A DNA stretch of 51,438 bases, from positions 1-51,438 of the forward strand of contig CAMODU010000003.1 of the NCBI GenBank assembly GCA_946611605.1, given 5' to 3'. Shown here piece after piece: positions 35,797 through 45,716 of this stretch. The position numbers were made by a program, and so were the translations under genes. The notes under the pieces were generated by a model that was not told the DNA's origin, made no database searches, and was given only the letters and a program-made list of their open reading frames with translations. The stretch comes from an uncultured bacterium. GTDB lineage: Bacteria > Bacillota_I > Bacilli_A > RF39 > UBA660. How positions within the stretch are numbered: the stretch's first letter is position 1; each line of letters starts with the position of its first letter.

Positions 35797-38700
35797 CTAT
35801 TTTACTCTTTGTGATGTATATCTATCCCATGCAGCTTCAAAATCTTCTTCTTTATATTGAGGATTAGCTTGCATTAATACTAATAAATCATCATATGGAC
35901 ACATTAATTGTTCCCCAAATTCAGATATAATTTGTTGAATTACATCTTCTGGATCTTTCTTCATAGCAGGAATTGTTATTTCCATACCAGAAGTAGTATT
36001 TCTATTAGTTATGTATCCATTTATGTTTTCAAATCCCTCAGGTAAGATAATTGATTCAGGTGATTCAGTATGAATATAGAATCCTCTTACATCTTCATTA
36101 TTATCTTCAATGATATCTTTTGCAATACCAGGATTTAATTCAATCAATTTTTGTTTGAATGATTCATATGTGTAATTAGTATCGACATCATCTATTTGTT
36201 TTTGTAAACCTGCAATAACACTTTGAAGATCTTCTTTAGTCATTTCTTCTTCATCTTCTTGTTCTTCAGGTTCTTCTACATATGAACTATCATCTAGCCA
36301 TTCATGACTTCCAACAGATTCAAACTTAGTTATATCTTTAACTAATTCATATTCTGCATTTTCTTTTTCAGTATTCATGTAGAAGTTTTCTACATCTTTC
36401 TTTTTATTATAAATAAATGCATTTTCTAAGTTATCTACTGTAACTTGAGGAATATCATGTCTCTTAGCATTAAACTTTTCATCTAACGCTTCTTGGAACC
36501 ATCCTTTAGCTTGATCATCTAATTGTAATCCATCTTGAGTTCTAGCTTCAATTTTTTCATCACCAAAGAATAATTTAATATTATAATCAGAGGCTAATCT
36601 CTTTAATTTATGTTTAGTAGCAGCTCTTCTTATATTATCGAAGTTATATGATAATACGAATCCTGCTCCAACTATACCAGATAATATAGCTGATTTAGCA
36701 TCATTTCTTACATTATTTAATAATAATGATGCAGCACCAAATAATCCAACTGTACCTAATGTCCAACCAATATTAGCAGGTTTTCTAGAAGATACAACTT
36801 TATATGATTGTGCTTCTTCTTGTTCTTCAAGTTCTTCTTCAACTACTTCTTCTTGTACTGGAGTAACCTTATCAGAAACATCTTCACCATAGATCATATC
36901 TATTCCTTCTGGTTTTTCATATGATTCTGCTTCTTTATTATCATTTTCTAAAGAATTTCCATATATCATATCAATACCTTCAGGTTTTTCATATGGTTCA
37001 GTTTCTTTATTATCACTTTCTAATGATTCACCATATATTAAATCAACATCTTCTCTTCCAGAAGTTTCTTTAACAACATCTGATTTAGGTTCATTTGTTA
37101 AATCTTCACCATAAATCATATCTAACTCAGGTGCTTCATCAGCTTGAGTTGCTTTTCTAGTTAACTCTTCATCAATACTTTTCTTATATGGATTATATTG
37201 ATCTAAATTAATTTCATCCTTTTGTTCAATACCAATTGGTAATTTAGGAGGAAGTATTAAATCATCAGTTTTAGTTTCTACTAATGATTCATCTACTTCT
37301 TTAGCACTCTTTTCTTCATCTAATATTTTATTTGCTTCTTCAGTAATATCACTTATAGTTTCTTCAACAATTTCATCAGGTGTCTTTTGAACTTCTACTT
37401 CAGGTTCTTCAACATCTATAACTGTTGCAGGTCTACTATCTATTACTTTTAATCTATTAGATAAATCAGTATATTCTTCAATTAACTTATCATCTTCATG
37501 TGTTTCTAATCCATTTTCTTGATGTGTTCTAAAACTCATTTCAGATTCTAATTCATTCATACGAGATACTATTTCATCTCTAGATAGATCAGTAGTAACT
37601 TCTCTATCTTGATTATTTTCTTCATCTAGATTTCTTAATCTATCTTTAATATCTCTATATTCTTCTAGTAATGTATCATCTTCATGTGTTTCTAGTCCAT
37701 TTTCTTGATGTGTTCTATAAGCCATCTCTGATTCAATTTCTCTTAATCTATCTTCTAAATCAGATTTATTATAACTAGCATATTTATCTAATGTCTTAGT
37801 TAATACTTTTTCATCAGTTGTAGTTTGTACAGCATCTTGAACTGGAGCATTAACTTGGGCATTATTTTTCTTAATTATATCTTTAAATAATTTATATACA
37901 TTAGTACCAAAATCTTTAATAGGCATTACATATTCTTCACCATCAAGTACAACTTCAACGTTAGAAGCCATTATTTCATAATAATCTCTATCTTCTAAGT
38001 TTTCAGTTACACTATCAATAAATCCATGTAATAAATCATTCAAATCATCTTTAGTAACATCATATAAATCAAATTTATATTCATCATCTACTGATTTACT
38101 CTTATCTTTATCTTCAGTATAGTTAGCATATTTCTTTCTTAATTCTTCATCAATAATAGATAATAATGGAGTTATTGAAGTAGATACTTCATTTCCATTT
38201 CTTTCTAACTCAACTGATACAACAATATCACCTTTAACAGGTTTTTCATTAAATAACTTACCAGTTATTTCATTAATTCTCTTTAATTTACTTTCAAAGA
38301 ATGATAAGAAACTTTCATGTACTTCTAATTCTTTTTCAGCTTCAACTTTATAATTAGCTTGATTATTTTCTTCATAATAATCAATATCATTAGATAAGCT
38401 ATCTACTTCATTTAATGAATGATTATATAACCATCTAAGATCAGTTACTGCAGATCTTACTCTATCAAAATAATCTTTAATCTTTTCTTTAGTATATTCT
38501 ACTTTACCTTCATAGAATTCATTAGTTTCTTCTATTGGAGTAGCCTTAGCATTAGTAAAGTCATATCTAGCATAATAATCAGTTAAGAATGCTTGATAAT
38601 CTTCATTAGATTCATAAGGTCCTTGAAGTCTAGGTTTTCTAACATTAGTATTAGCAAAGTATTCAATTGGTTCTAAATAATCATGTTCATCATTATTAGA

Positions 38701-39309
38701 TTCAACTAAAGGAACTTCATCTAACATCTTCTTAGCTTCTTCAATTTCTTCATCACTCATACCAGTATAGTTATATTCAATAACTTCTTCTTTAGCAGGT
38801 GATTTATCAATCTTAAATTGATTTAAAGCTTTAGCAAATATATTTAATTCATTTATAGAATCTTTTCTTACTTTCTTTACTTCTTCTTCTTTTAAATCAC
38901 CATTTAATACACGATTACCAACATGAGCAACCATTTCATCAAAATCTTTATTTAATTTAATAATTTTAATTCTATATTCTTTATATTGATCTACATACTT
39001 ACATCTTTTAGCACGAGCTTCAAGCTTACCAACTACTTCTTCTCTTTTTGCTTCTATTTCATCAACAGTTGCTTCTAACGATAAATCATAGTCAGTTAGT
39101 AGTTTATCATATTTAGAATAGTTATCTTGTTTAAGAACAAATTCTTGAAGACTTCTAAATAAATCTTTGAATTCTTCATTATGTCTTAAATCACCATCAA
39201 AATTTACTAAAATGTCTAATGATTCTAGTAATTCTTCTTTTCTTTCATCAGTAATATTATCTATTCTATTAATAATATTCTTTAAGCTTTCTATTGTTGT
39301 TTCATTCAT
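35797..39309 (-). CDS. Large acidic repeat protein with two adjacent membrane segments, unknown function
   Basis: 1170 aa, unrecognised. The N-terminal two-thirds are charged and helical. Two copies of a ~62-residue unit (about 507-623) share the identical motif THQENGLETHED. Four copies of a short (D/I)D(M/L)IYG(E/N)(D/S)L unit follow (about 727-808). A hydrophobic pair, WTLGTVGLFGAASLL and AILSGIVGAGFVLSY, lies near 845-886, then a basic and acidic C-terminal domain. Start set at ATG 39309 because GTG 39321 is inside the AAGGTGGAG Shine-Dalgarno. An extended -10 (TGTTAGAAT) is upstream at about 39354-39361. A cytoskeletal or envelope scaffold is possible but not shown. Confidence 0.7.
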   Translation of the reverse strand: MNETTIESLKNIINRIDNITDERKEELLESLDILVNFDGDLRHNEEFKDLFRSLQEFVLKQDNYSKYDKLLTDYDLSLEATVDEIEAKREEVVGKLEARAKRCKYVDQYKEYRIKIIKLNKDFDEMVAHVGNRVLNGDLKEEEVKKVRKDSINELNIFAKALNQFKIDKSPAKEEVIEYNYTGMSDEEIEEAKKMLDEVPLVESNNDEHDYLEPIEYFANTNVRKPRLQGPYESNEDYQAFLTDYYARYDFTNAKATPIEETNEFYEGKVEYTKEKIKDYFDRVRSAVTDLRWLYNHSLNEVDSLSNDIDYYEENNQANYKVEAEKELEVHESFLSFFESKLKRINEITGKLFNEKPVKGDIVVSVELERNGNEVSTSITPLLSIIDEELRKKYANYTEDKDKSKSVDDEYKFDLYDVTKDDLNDLLHGFIDSVTENLEDRDYYEIMASNVEVVLDGEEYVMPIKDFGTNVYKLFKDIIKKNNAQVNAPVQDAVQTTTDEKVLTKTLDKYASYNKSDLEDRLREIESEMAYRTHQENGLETHEDDTLLEEYRDIKDRLRNLDEENNQDREVTTDLSRDEIVSRMNELESEMSFRTHQENGLETHEDDKLIEEYTDLSNRLKVIDSRPATVIDVEEPEVEVQKTPDEIVEETISDITEEANKILDEEKSAKEVDESLVETKTDDLILPPKLPIGIEQKDEINLDQYNPYKKSIDEELTRKATQADEAPELDMIYGEDLTNEPKSDVVKETSGREDVDLIYGESLESDNKETEPYEKPEGIDMIYGNSLENDNKEAESYEKPEGIDMIYGEDVSDKVTPVQEEVVEEELEEQEEAQSYKVVSSRKPANIGWTLGTVGLFGAASLLLNNVRNDAKSAILSGIVGAGFVLSYNFDNIRRAATKHKLKRLASDYNIKLFFGDEKIEARTQDGLQLDDQAKGWFQEALDEKFNAKRHDIPQVTVDNLENAFIYNKKKDVENFYMNTEKENAEYELVKDITKFESVGSHEWLDDSSYVEEPEEQEDEEEMTKEDLQSVIAGLQKQIDDVDTNYTYESFKQKLIELNPGIAKDIIEDNNEDVRGFYIHTESPESIILPEGFENINGYITNRNTTSGMEITIPAMKKDPEDVIQQIISEFGEQLMCPYDDLLVLMQANPQYKEEDFEAAWDRYTSQRVK

Positions 39310-39420
39310 GTAAATCTCCACCTTTTTATACTTATTATAATAATAAGCAAACTATTCTAACATACACATTAATTTTAACATAAAAACAAGTTGTTTGTAT
39401 ATACATTTTTATAAGAAAAA

Positions 39421-39448
39421 AGCATTAAATATTTTCCAATTTAACGCT
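39421..39448 (-). terminator. Terminator after smc
   Basis: AGCATTAAAT (39421-39430) and ATTTAACGCT (39439-39448) pair with one A-C mismatch, then TTTTTTCTTA on the minus strand. The smc stop is inside. Confidence 0.65.
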
Positions 39449-42367
39449 TACTAATTTAGATACACCAGATTCTTGCATAGTTATACCATATAAGTTGTTA
39501 ACATATTCCATTGTTCTCTTCTTATGTGTAATAACTATAAACTGAGTATAATCTTCATAATTCTTTAAATATGTACAGAATGTATCTACATTGTTTTCAT
39601 CTAATGCAGCCTCTACTTCATCTAATATAACAAATGGTATCTTACGTATATTTAATATACTAAATAATAAAGCAATAGCTGTTAATGTATTTTCACCACC
39701 AGATAATGTATTAATTGATTTCAAATGTTTACCTGGAGGACATGCAGTTATTTCTACACCTGTATTTAAATAATCATTAGGATCTGTTAATGAAAGACTA
39801 GCACTTCCACCTTTAAATAGTTGTTTAAAGACTTTACCGAATTCTTCATTAACTCTATCAAATGTTTCTTTAAATCTTACTTTCATTGTTTCATCTAAGT
39901 CTGTTATAACTTGCATTAAATCATTAATAGCATTTTCTAAATCATTCTTTTGATCAGTTAAGAAAGTATATCTTTCATTAATTCTATTATATTCATCAAT
40001 AGAACCGACATTAACATCTCCTAAGTCTTTTATATTACGTCTTAAATGATTTACTTTAGATCTTGCTACATCTTCATCTAAATCAAGTATATAATCATTC
40101 TTAGCTTTATCATAAGTAATTTGATATTCTTCAGACAATCTATTAAGTAAGTTATCTAATTTAATATCCATCTTACCTATTTCTACTTCTAAGTCTTTAA
40201 TTTCATTTAATTTCTTATTATATTCTGAATTTATCTTTCTATTTTGAATTTCTAATTCTTCAATAGATTGAGATAAATCATTCTTATCATTCTTTAACTT
40301 AGATAACTTATCATTAGTTAAATCTTTATTAGTTGATACTGTTAAGTATTCTTCATTTAACTTATCTAATTCTTTATCAGATGAATCATTTTTAATATTA
40401 TCTATACCTTTTAATTCATCTTGTATCTTAGATAATCTATCATTTAAATCATTAAGTTCAGACATCTTAACAGATAATAACGTATTACTAACTGTATAAG
40501 CTTCTTTTTGTTTAAACAAATTAGCTTCTAATATAGTTATATCCTTATCTAATTCATTTATATTTTCTTCTATATTCTTAGATTGATTAATATTGCTTTG
40601 TAAATCTCTATTTAAATTATCTAATTCATATTTAATATTAATTAATCCACTTGTTTGTTTCTTAAATCCACCAGATAATGAACCTCCTGTATGAGATATA
40701 TCACCATCTAATGTAATTATTCTAAACTTATAATCTAATTTCTTACCTAGTTTATTCATAGTATCAAGATTATTAACTACTAAAGTATTACCTAATTGAT
40801 TTTCTACTATATCTTGATATAGTGGATCAAATGTAACTAAATCTGATGCCACACCTATAAAACCTGCGATTTCCTTTGCATCTTTTATAACATCATCAGT
40901 TAACTTTCTTGATTTAATAATACTAATTGGAAAGAATGTTGCTCTTCCTAATTTGTTATCTTTTAAATATTCAATAGCTTTAGTAGCTGCTTTTTCTGTA
41001 TCTACTACTATAACATTTTGATTAGCACCTAAAGCAGTTTCAATAGCATTTGCATATTTTTCATCTGTATCAATTAATTTAATCAATACATCATGTATAC
41101 CTGTTAATCTAGGGTTATTAATAACAGATTTAACAGCATATGGTATTTTAGAATCATTTTCTAATGATTCATTCAATACTTCTATTTTATTCTTTATATT
41201 TATTTCATCTTTATTACGTTTATTTAATTCATCTATTAAAGTATTCTTTCTTAAAGATAAATCATTAAATTCATTAGTTAATTTATCAACATTATCTTTA
41301 TTATCACTTACTTCTTTAGTAACTTCTTTAATACTATTTTCTAATATAATTATATTCTTTTTATAATTTAATTCATCATCTTTTAAACTAATCTTATTAT
41401 TTTCAAGTTTTTGATCTTCTACTTCATATTTTTTTCTTTCTTGAAGTAATTGTTTCTTAGTTTCAAGAGAATACAATTCTTCTGATAATTTAATTAAATC
41501 ATTAGAAACTTTACTAATTTCTTCATCTAATTTAATTTGTTTAGCTTTTAAAGCTTCTAGTTTAGAATTATCAACTGAATTAGAATTATCCATATTAAGT
41601 ATTTCTTCATTACTCTTTTCTAATAATTCTTTCTTTTCTTGATATGAATCATTTATCTTCTTTATATCAGATGCAAGTAAGGCAATTTCAATGTCTTTTA
41701 ATTCATTCTTATATTCCAAATATTTAGTTGCTATTTCAGCTTGTTCTCTTAAAGGATCTAAAGAGATTTCTAATTCATCAATTACTAATGTAACTTTATC
41801 TAAGTTATTATTAGTATTATCAAGTTTTCTCATTGTTTCTTCTTTTCTCTTTTTATATTTTAATACACCAGCAGCTTCTTCTATTATTACTCTTCTATCT
41901 GATGATTTACCTTTTAATACATCTTGTATTTTACCTTGAGAAATAATTGAGAAAGAATCAGGATTAGATCCTGAATCAATAAATAAATCAGTTATATCTT
42001 TTTTCCTTACCTTAGTATTATTAATGAAATATTCATTTTCACCTGTTTTATATACTTCTCTTTTTATTTCAACTTCTTCATATGGAGTTGATAAATAATG
42101 ATCTTTATTATCAAATGTTAAAGAAACCCACGCATGAGTTTGTTTTTCACGCGAAGATGAACCCATGAAAATAACATCAGACATTGAATCGCCTGATCTT
42201 ATTTCTTTTAAAGATGATTCACCTAATACCCAACGAACAGCATCTACAACATTAGACTTACCTGATCCATTAGGTCCAACAATACCAGTTATACCATCTT
42301 TAACTTGTATTTCAATTGTATCAGCAAATGATTTAAAACCATGTGCTTTTATACTTAATAATTTCAT
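39425..42367 (-). CDS. smc: Chromosome segregation ATPase SMC, short-armed
   Basis: 980 aa, about 200 residues shorter than a typical bacterial SMC (~1180). Head motifs are intact: Walker A GPNGSGKSNVVDAVRWVLGE at 32-51, signature LSGGENTLTAIALLF, Walker B FVILDEVEAALD. The hinge domain (about 410-570: GIHDVL...GRATFFPI...GDISHTGGSLSGG) is complete, so the loss is in the coiled-coil arms. It condenses and organises the chromosome with ScpA/ScpB, which are not in this window. Follows rnc by 12 bases, as in Bacillus rncS-smc. Confidence 0.95.
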   Translation of the reverse strand: MKLLSIKAHGFKSFADTIEIQVKDGITGIVGPNGSGKSNVVDAVRWVLGESSLKEIRSGDSMSDVIFMGSSSREKQTHAWVSLTFDNKDHYLSTPYEEVEIKREVYKTGENEYFINNTKVRKKDITDLFIDSGSNPDSFSIISQGKIQDVLKGKSSDRRVIIEEAAGVLKYKKRKEETMRKLDNTNNNLDKVTLVIDELEISLDPLREQAEIATKYLEYKNELKDIEIALLASDIKKINDSYQEKKELLEKSNEEILNMDNSNSVDNSKLEALKAKQIKLDEEISKVSNDLIKLSEELYSLETKKQLLQERKKYEVEDQKLENNKISLKDDELNYKKNIIILENSIKEVTKEVSDNKDNVDKLTNEFNDLSLRKNTLIDELNKRNKDEINIKNKIEVLNESLENDSKIPYAVKSVINNPRLTGIHDVLIKLIDTDEKYANAIETALGANQNVIVVDTEKAATKAIEYLKDNKLGRATFFPISIIKSRKLTDDVIKDAKEIAGFIGVASDLVTFDPLYQDIVENQLGNTLVVNNLDTMNKLGKKLDYKFRIITLDGDISHTGGSLSGGFKKQTSGLINIKYELDNLNRDLQSNINQSKNIEENINELDKDITILEANLFKQKEAYTVSNTLLSVKMSELNDLNDRLSKIQDELKGIDNIKNDSSDKELDKLNEEYLTVSTNKDLTNDKLSKLKNDKNDLSQSIEELEIQNRKINSEYNKKLNEIKDLEVEIGKMDIKLDNLLNRLSEEYQITYDKAKNDYILDLDEDVARSKVNHLRRNIKDLGDVNVGSIDEYNRINERYTFLTDQKNDLENAINDLMQVITDLDETMKVRFKETFDRVNEEFGKVFKQLFKGGSASLSLTDPNDYLNTGVEITACPPGKHLKSINTLSGGENTLTAIALLFSILNIRKIPFVILDEVEAALDENNVDTFCTYLKNYEDYTQFIVITHKKRTMEYVNNLYGITMQESGVSKLVSVKLENI

Positions 42368-42379
42368 GTTATCAATCCT

Positions 42380-43021
42380 TTAAGCCATCTTACTTATTGC
42401 ATCTTTAGCAGCATTTTGTTCTGCTTCTTTCTTTGAATGTCCTTTTCCATGACCTAATACTAGATTATCTACAATACAATCTATTTCAAATGTCTTATCA
42501 TTTTGAGGACCTTCTTCATTAGTAACAACATATTCTAAAGTCTTTTGTTGAGCTTGTAATACTTCTTGTAAATATGTTTTATAATCTTCTATAAATTTAT
42601 GATTACTTTCTACATAAGGTGTGATAATACTTAATACATATTTCTTAGCTACTGAATAACCATGTTCTAAGAATACTACAGCTAGAACAGATTCAAAACA
42701 ATCTGCTACTATTGATTGAGTATCTTCTTTAACTCCATTTCCTACTCTTATATGTTTATCTAATCCTATTTCTTTAGAATATTCATATAAAGCTTCTTCA
42801 CATACATATGATGCTCTAGTCTTAGTCATCTTTCCTTCATCACCTTTATAATAAAGATAGAAGTATTCAGATGTAGCTAACTCTAGTACAGCATCTCCTA
42901 AGAATTCTAATCTTTCATAAGATTCACAGTTATTCTCATTTGCATATGATGAATGAGTTAATGCTGTCAATAATAATTCATTATTCTTTATAACTATTCC
43001 CCTAGTCTCTAAGAAATCCAT
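42380..43021 (-). CDS. rnc: Ribonuclease III
   Basis: 213 aa. Cuts double-stranded RNA, including rRNA precursors. Endonuclease signature ERLEFLGDAVLELATSEYFY near residues 36-55 with the second catalytic cluster DCFESVLAVVFLEHGY near 110; the dsRNA-binding domain occupies the C-terminus (YKTYLQEVLQAQQ...GHSKKEAEQNAAKDAI). The frame extends to GTG 43030, which is part of the AGGTGAT Shine-Dalgarno, so ATG 43021 is used. A TAGATA/TATAAT pair (17-base spacer, 43039-43067) is a possible promoter. Confidence 0.97.
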   Translation of the reverse strand: MDFLETRGIVIKNNELLLTALTHSSYANENNCESYERLEFLGDAVLELATSEYFYLYYKGDEGKMTKTRASYVCEEALYEYSKEIGLDKHIRVGNGVKEDTQSIVADCFESVLAVVFLEHGYSVAKKYVLSIITPYVESNHKFIEDYKTYLQEVLQAQQKTLEYVVTNEEGPQNDKTFEIDCIVDNLVLGHGKGHSKKEAEQNAAKDAISKMA

Positions 43022-43074
43022 AATTATCACCTTAACTAATTATACATAAAATAACTACTTTTATCTAGATATAA

Positions 43075-43103
43075 TTTACAATATGCTTAAAAATTGGTAT
43101 ATT
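43075..43103 (+). promoter_or_regulatory. Promoter of the ZnuA-like/DHH operon
   Basis: TTTACA (43075-43080), 17-base spacer, TATATT (43098-43103), 27 bases before ATG 43131 and divergent from rnc. Confidence 0.55.
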
Positions 43104-43130
43104 TTAAATAGATTAAAAAGGAATGATTAT

Positions 43131-43985
43131 ATGAAAAAATATATATTATTAGTATTAACTTTAGTTTCAACTTTTGTTTTAACAGGATGTATTAAAAGAG
43201 ATAAGATGGATAATATAAACATTATTACAACTGCTTATCCTATTACATATCTAACTGAAAAGATATATGGAGATAACTCTACTATATTATCTATATATCC
43301 TAATGGTATAGATATATCTAACTACGAAATAACTGATAAACAAATAAAAGAATATGCTAAAGCTAATTTATTTATCTATAATGGATTAGATGCAAATGAA
43401 AAGAAATTAGCAACTAGATTAATTAATGAAAATAAGAATATTAAACTAATTGATGCCACTCAAGGATTAAAAGTTAATTCATCTATTGAAGAGCTATGGA
43501 TATCCCCTGCTAATTATTTAATGATTGCACAAAATATAAAAGAACATCTATCAGATTTTATTACTTCTACAGTACTTAAGAATAATGTAGAAAAACAATA
43601 TGAAAAGATTAAGTTAACTATTTCATTATATGATGCTAACTTTAAGATTATTGCAGAAAATGCTGCATATAAAGATATAATAATAAATAAGAATTCATTA
43701 TCATTCTTATCAAGATACGGATTTAATATAATTACATTAGATGAATCTGAAAATAAATATAAATCTAATTTAACTAGAGCTAAAGATAATTTATCTGCAG
43801 GATCAAATAATATGATATTTGCAATAGATGGCAATGTTAATGATGATATTAAAGCAATCAATACTACTATAGTAAATGTACGTAGTATGAATAACTTATC
43901 TTTAGAAGATGTTAAAGAAAAGAATACATATGAAACTATGATGAATGAATTTATTGAACAACTTAGAACCGAGGCGTATTCATAA
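43131..43985 (+). CDS. ZnuA/AdcA-fold lipoprotein lacking its metal ligands
   Basis: 284 aa. The signal peptide ends in a lipobox (LTGC, Cys20), so it is membrane-anchored outside. The fold of cluster 9 metal-binding proteins is recognisable: ITTAYPITYLTEKIYGDNSTILSIYPNG, ANLFIYNGLDANE and SPANYLMIAQNI. But the zinc His are gone: GxDPHxY is GIDISNY, DPHxWLSP reads EELWISP, and the later His before YLxxxYG is replaced (NKNSLSFLSRYG). Only one His remains in the mature protein, outside these sites. No ABC permease or ATPase is nearby. ATG 43131 has AAAGGA upstream. Coupled by TAATG to the DHH gene. Confidence 0.75.
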   Translation: MKKYILLVLTLVSTFVLTGCIKRDKMDNINIITTAYPITYLTEKIYGDNSTILSIYPNGIDISNYEITDKQIKEYAKANLFIYNGLDANEKKLATRLINENKNIKLIDATQGLKVNSSIEELWISPANYLMIAQNIKEHLSDFITSTVLKNNVEKQYEKIKLTISLYDANFKIIAENAAYKDIIINKNSLSFLSRYGFNIITLDESENKYKSNLTRAKDNLSAGSNNMIFAIDGNVNDDIKAINTTIVNVRSMNNLSLEDVKEKNTYETMMNEFIEQLRTEAYS

Positions 43986-44899
43986 TGAAAGATTTATTAA
44001 TATCTCATGTAGATTTAGATGGAGTATCTCCTAATGTTTTAATGAACTTAACTGGAAGAAAGTTTGATTATAAGAACATAGAAATCATGGATATAGATAA
44101 AACATTCGATGAATTATTTAAGAAAGATTTATCTAAATATGAAAATATTTATATATGTGATTTAACATTAACAGAACATGCACATGATTTAATTAAGAAT
44201 AGTAATTTAAATAATATTAAAGTATTTGATCATCATGTATCACACTACTTCGCTAAAGATTATGATTATACAGATATAAGAGTTGATATAGATGGTAAAA
44301 AAACATGTGGAACTGAATTATTCTATTTATATTTAAAAGACAAGTATAAAGAATTAAACCATAATGATATAAAAGAATATGTAGAACTAGTAAGACAATT
44401 AGATACATATACATTTATAGATGAAGAATCTGCACAAAACTTAAATAGTCTACATGATATATTAGGTCATAAAGAATTTGTACAAACAATATCTAAAAGA
44501 TTAAAGAAGAATAAAAAACATTTTGAATTTACTCAATTTGAAAAAAGATTATTCAAAATTGAAAGAAATAAAATTAATAGATACTTATTACAAAAAGATT
44601 CAGAAATGAAAGTATATACAATCCATAATAAAAAATGTGGTGTTGTATTTCAAGAAAATAATAAATCTGAAACAGGTAATTACTTATCTACTAAACATCC
44701 TGAATTAGATTTAATAGTATTAATAGATGCATCATCTAGAGTTAGTTATAGAACTACTAAAGAAGATGTGGATTTAAATGAATTTGCATCATTATTTGGT
44801 GGAGGCGGACATAAAAAAGCAGCTGGATCAAGATTTTCAGATGATGATAGAAAACAAATAGTAGAAAGATATTTTAAAGAAATAAAAATAGAGGAATAA
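43985..44899 (+). CDS. DHH/DHHA1 family phosphoesterase
   Basis: 304 aa cytosolic manganese phosphoesterase. DHH motifs in order: HVDLDGV near 8-14, CDLT near 58-61, DHHVSHY near 81-87; the DHHA1 C-terminal domain ends in FGGGGHKKAAGSRF. Related enzymes (NrnA, oligoribonuclease, DHH cyclic-dinucleotide hydrolases) cut short RNAs or signalling dinucleotides. Which substrate applies is not readable here. Its ATG overlaps the ZnuA-like stop by one base, so translation is coupled to a lipoprotein gene. Confidence 0.88.
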   Translation: MKDLLISHVDLDGVSPNVLMNLTGRKFDYKNIEIMDIDKTFDELFKKDLSKYENIYICDLTLTEHAHDLIKNSNLNNIKVFDHHVSHYFAKDYDYTDIRVDIDGKKTCGTELFYLYLKDKYKELNHNDIKEYVELVRQLDTYTFIDEESAQNLNSLHDILGHKEFVQTISKRLKKNKKHFEFTQFEKRLFKIERNKINRYLLQKDSEMKVYTIHNKKCGVVFQENNKSETGNYLSTKHPELDLIVLIDASSRVSYRTTKEDVDLNEFASLFGGGGHKKAAGSRFSDDDRKQIVERYFKEIKIEE

Positions 44900-44911
44900 T
44901 TCCTCTATTTT
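44885..44911. terminator. Bidirectional terminator with both stop codons inside
   Basis: AAAATAGAGGAA (44885-44896) and TTCCTCTATTTT (44900-44911) form a perfect 12-bp stem with a 3-base loop. The plus-strand TAA (44897-44899) and the minus-strand TAG (44905-44907) are both within the hairpin. Transcripts from both sides end here. Confidence 0.9.
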
Positions 44912-45483
44912 ATTTTTCTCAACATATCTACATTATTCATCTTTTCATGATATGCTCTATGATATCCTATTACTTTATGATGTGATTGAAAATCAGTAGA
45001 TTCTAATGCATAATCTAGTACTTTATCTCCATCTTTTGAAATATCAAATAGATTGATATAATCAGCTACACTATTATATTTAGATATTAATTCTAATCTT
45101 TTACCTAATACTTCTAAACTGTATTTACTTCCATGTAAGAATCTTTTAATAACATTTAAATTACTATAATCAGTTAAAGAAGAACCTAGTCTATCCATAA
45201 CTGGATCTAAGTTATAGTAATAATAATGTTCTAAATAATATAAAATATCATATATCATCAGATAATTAACTGGAAATAATATTCCATTTTTACGACAATT
45301 ACGTATTTCTCTCATAATAGTATTAGATAAGTAAGTTGATGCTGGATCTAGTCTATCAAAAGTATCAAAAGTTTTACCTGATTCAACTATTGTAGTTCTT
45401 AGTTCTTCATCATGCACACTAAATCTATTTAATTCATCTAATACATTATTTTTAGTTGCAGAATCTAAATCTATTTTATCCAT
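44905..45483 (-). CDS. Hypothetical helical protein
   Basis: 192 aa, unrecognised. No signal, membrane segment or Cys. Predominantly helical with a Tyr-rich stretch (YYLEHYYYYN) near 88-97 and several Asp-Leu-Asp segments. ATG 45483 is preceded by GAGGAAT. Monocistronic: terminator downstream, tRNA-Ser and its promoter upstream on the other strand. Confidence 0.62.
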   Translation of the reverse strand: MDKIDLDSATKNNVLDELNRFSVHDEELRTTIVESGKTFDTFDRLDPASTYLSNTIMREIRNCRKNGILFPVNYLMIYDILYYLEHYYYYNLDPVMDRLGSSLTDYSNLNVIKRFLHGSKYSLEVLGKRLELISKYNSVADYINLFDISKDGDKVLDYALESTDFQSHHKVIGYHRAYHEKMNNVDMLRKIK

Positions 45484-45545
45484 ATAAATTCCTCACAATT
45501 CGTTAATTATTATATATAATATATGTAAGATTAGCAAATTATAAA

Positions 45546-45574
45546 TTGACTAAGAATTATAACTTAGGTATAAT
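45546..45574 (+). promoter_or_regulatory. Promoter of tRNA-Ser
   Basis: TTGACT (45546-45551), 17-base spacer, perfect TATAAT (45569-45574), 12 bases before the tRNA 5' end. Confidence 0.85.
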
Positions 45575-45586
45575 TATAAATGTTAT

Positions 45587-45679
45587 GCAGCAGTACTCAA
45601 GTGGTCGAAGAGGGATCCCTGCTAAGGATTTAGGCGGGCGAATGTTCGCGCGGAGGTTCAAATCCTCTCTGCTGCGCCA
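45587..45679 (+). tRNA. tRNA-Ser (anticodon GCT)
   Basis: 93 nt with encoded CCA. Acceptor stem GCAGCAG/CTGCTGC, discriminator G as usual for serine. The anticodon stem GATCC/GGATT carries loop CTGCTAA, anticodon GCT, reading AGC/AGU. The long variable arm (class II) and T loop TTCAAAT are present. Confidence 0.96.
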
Positions 45680-45688
45680 TTTAAAAAT

Positions 45689-45716
45689 AAAAGAAGATGA
45701 TTATTCATCTTCTTTT
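45689..45716. terminator. Bidirectional terminator between tRNA-Ser and the Cys-rich gene
   Basis: AAAAGAAGATGA (45689-45700) and TCATCTTCTTTT (45705-45716) form a 12-bp stem with loop TTAT, followed by TTTC on the plus strand and TATTTTTAA on the minus strand. The Cys-rich gene's stop lies in the loop. Confidence 0.85.
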
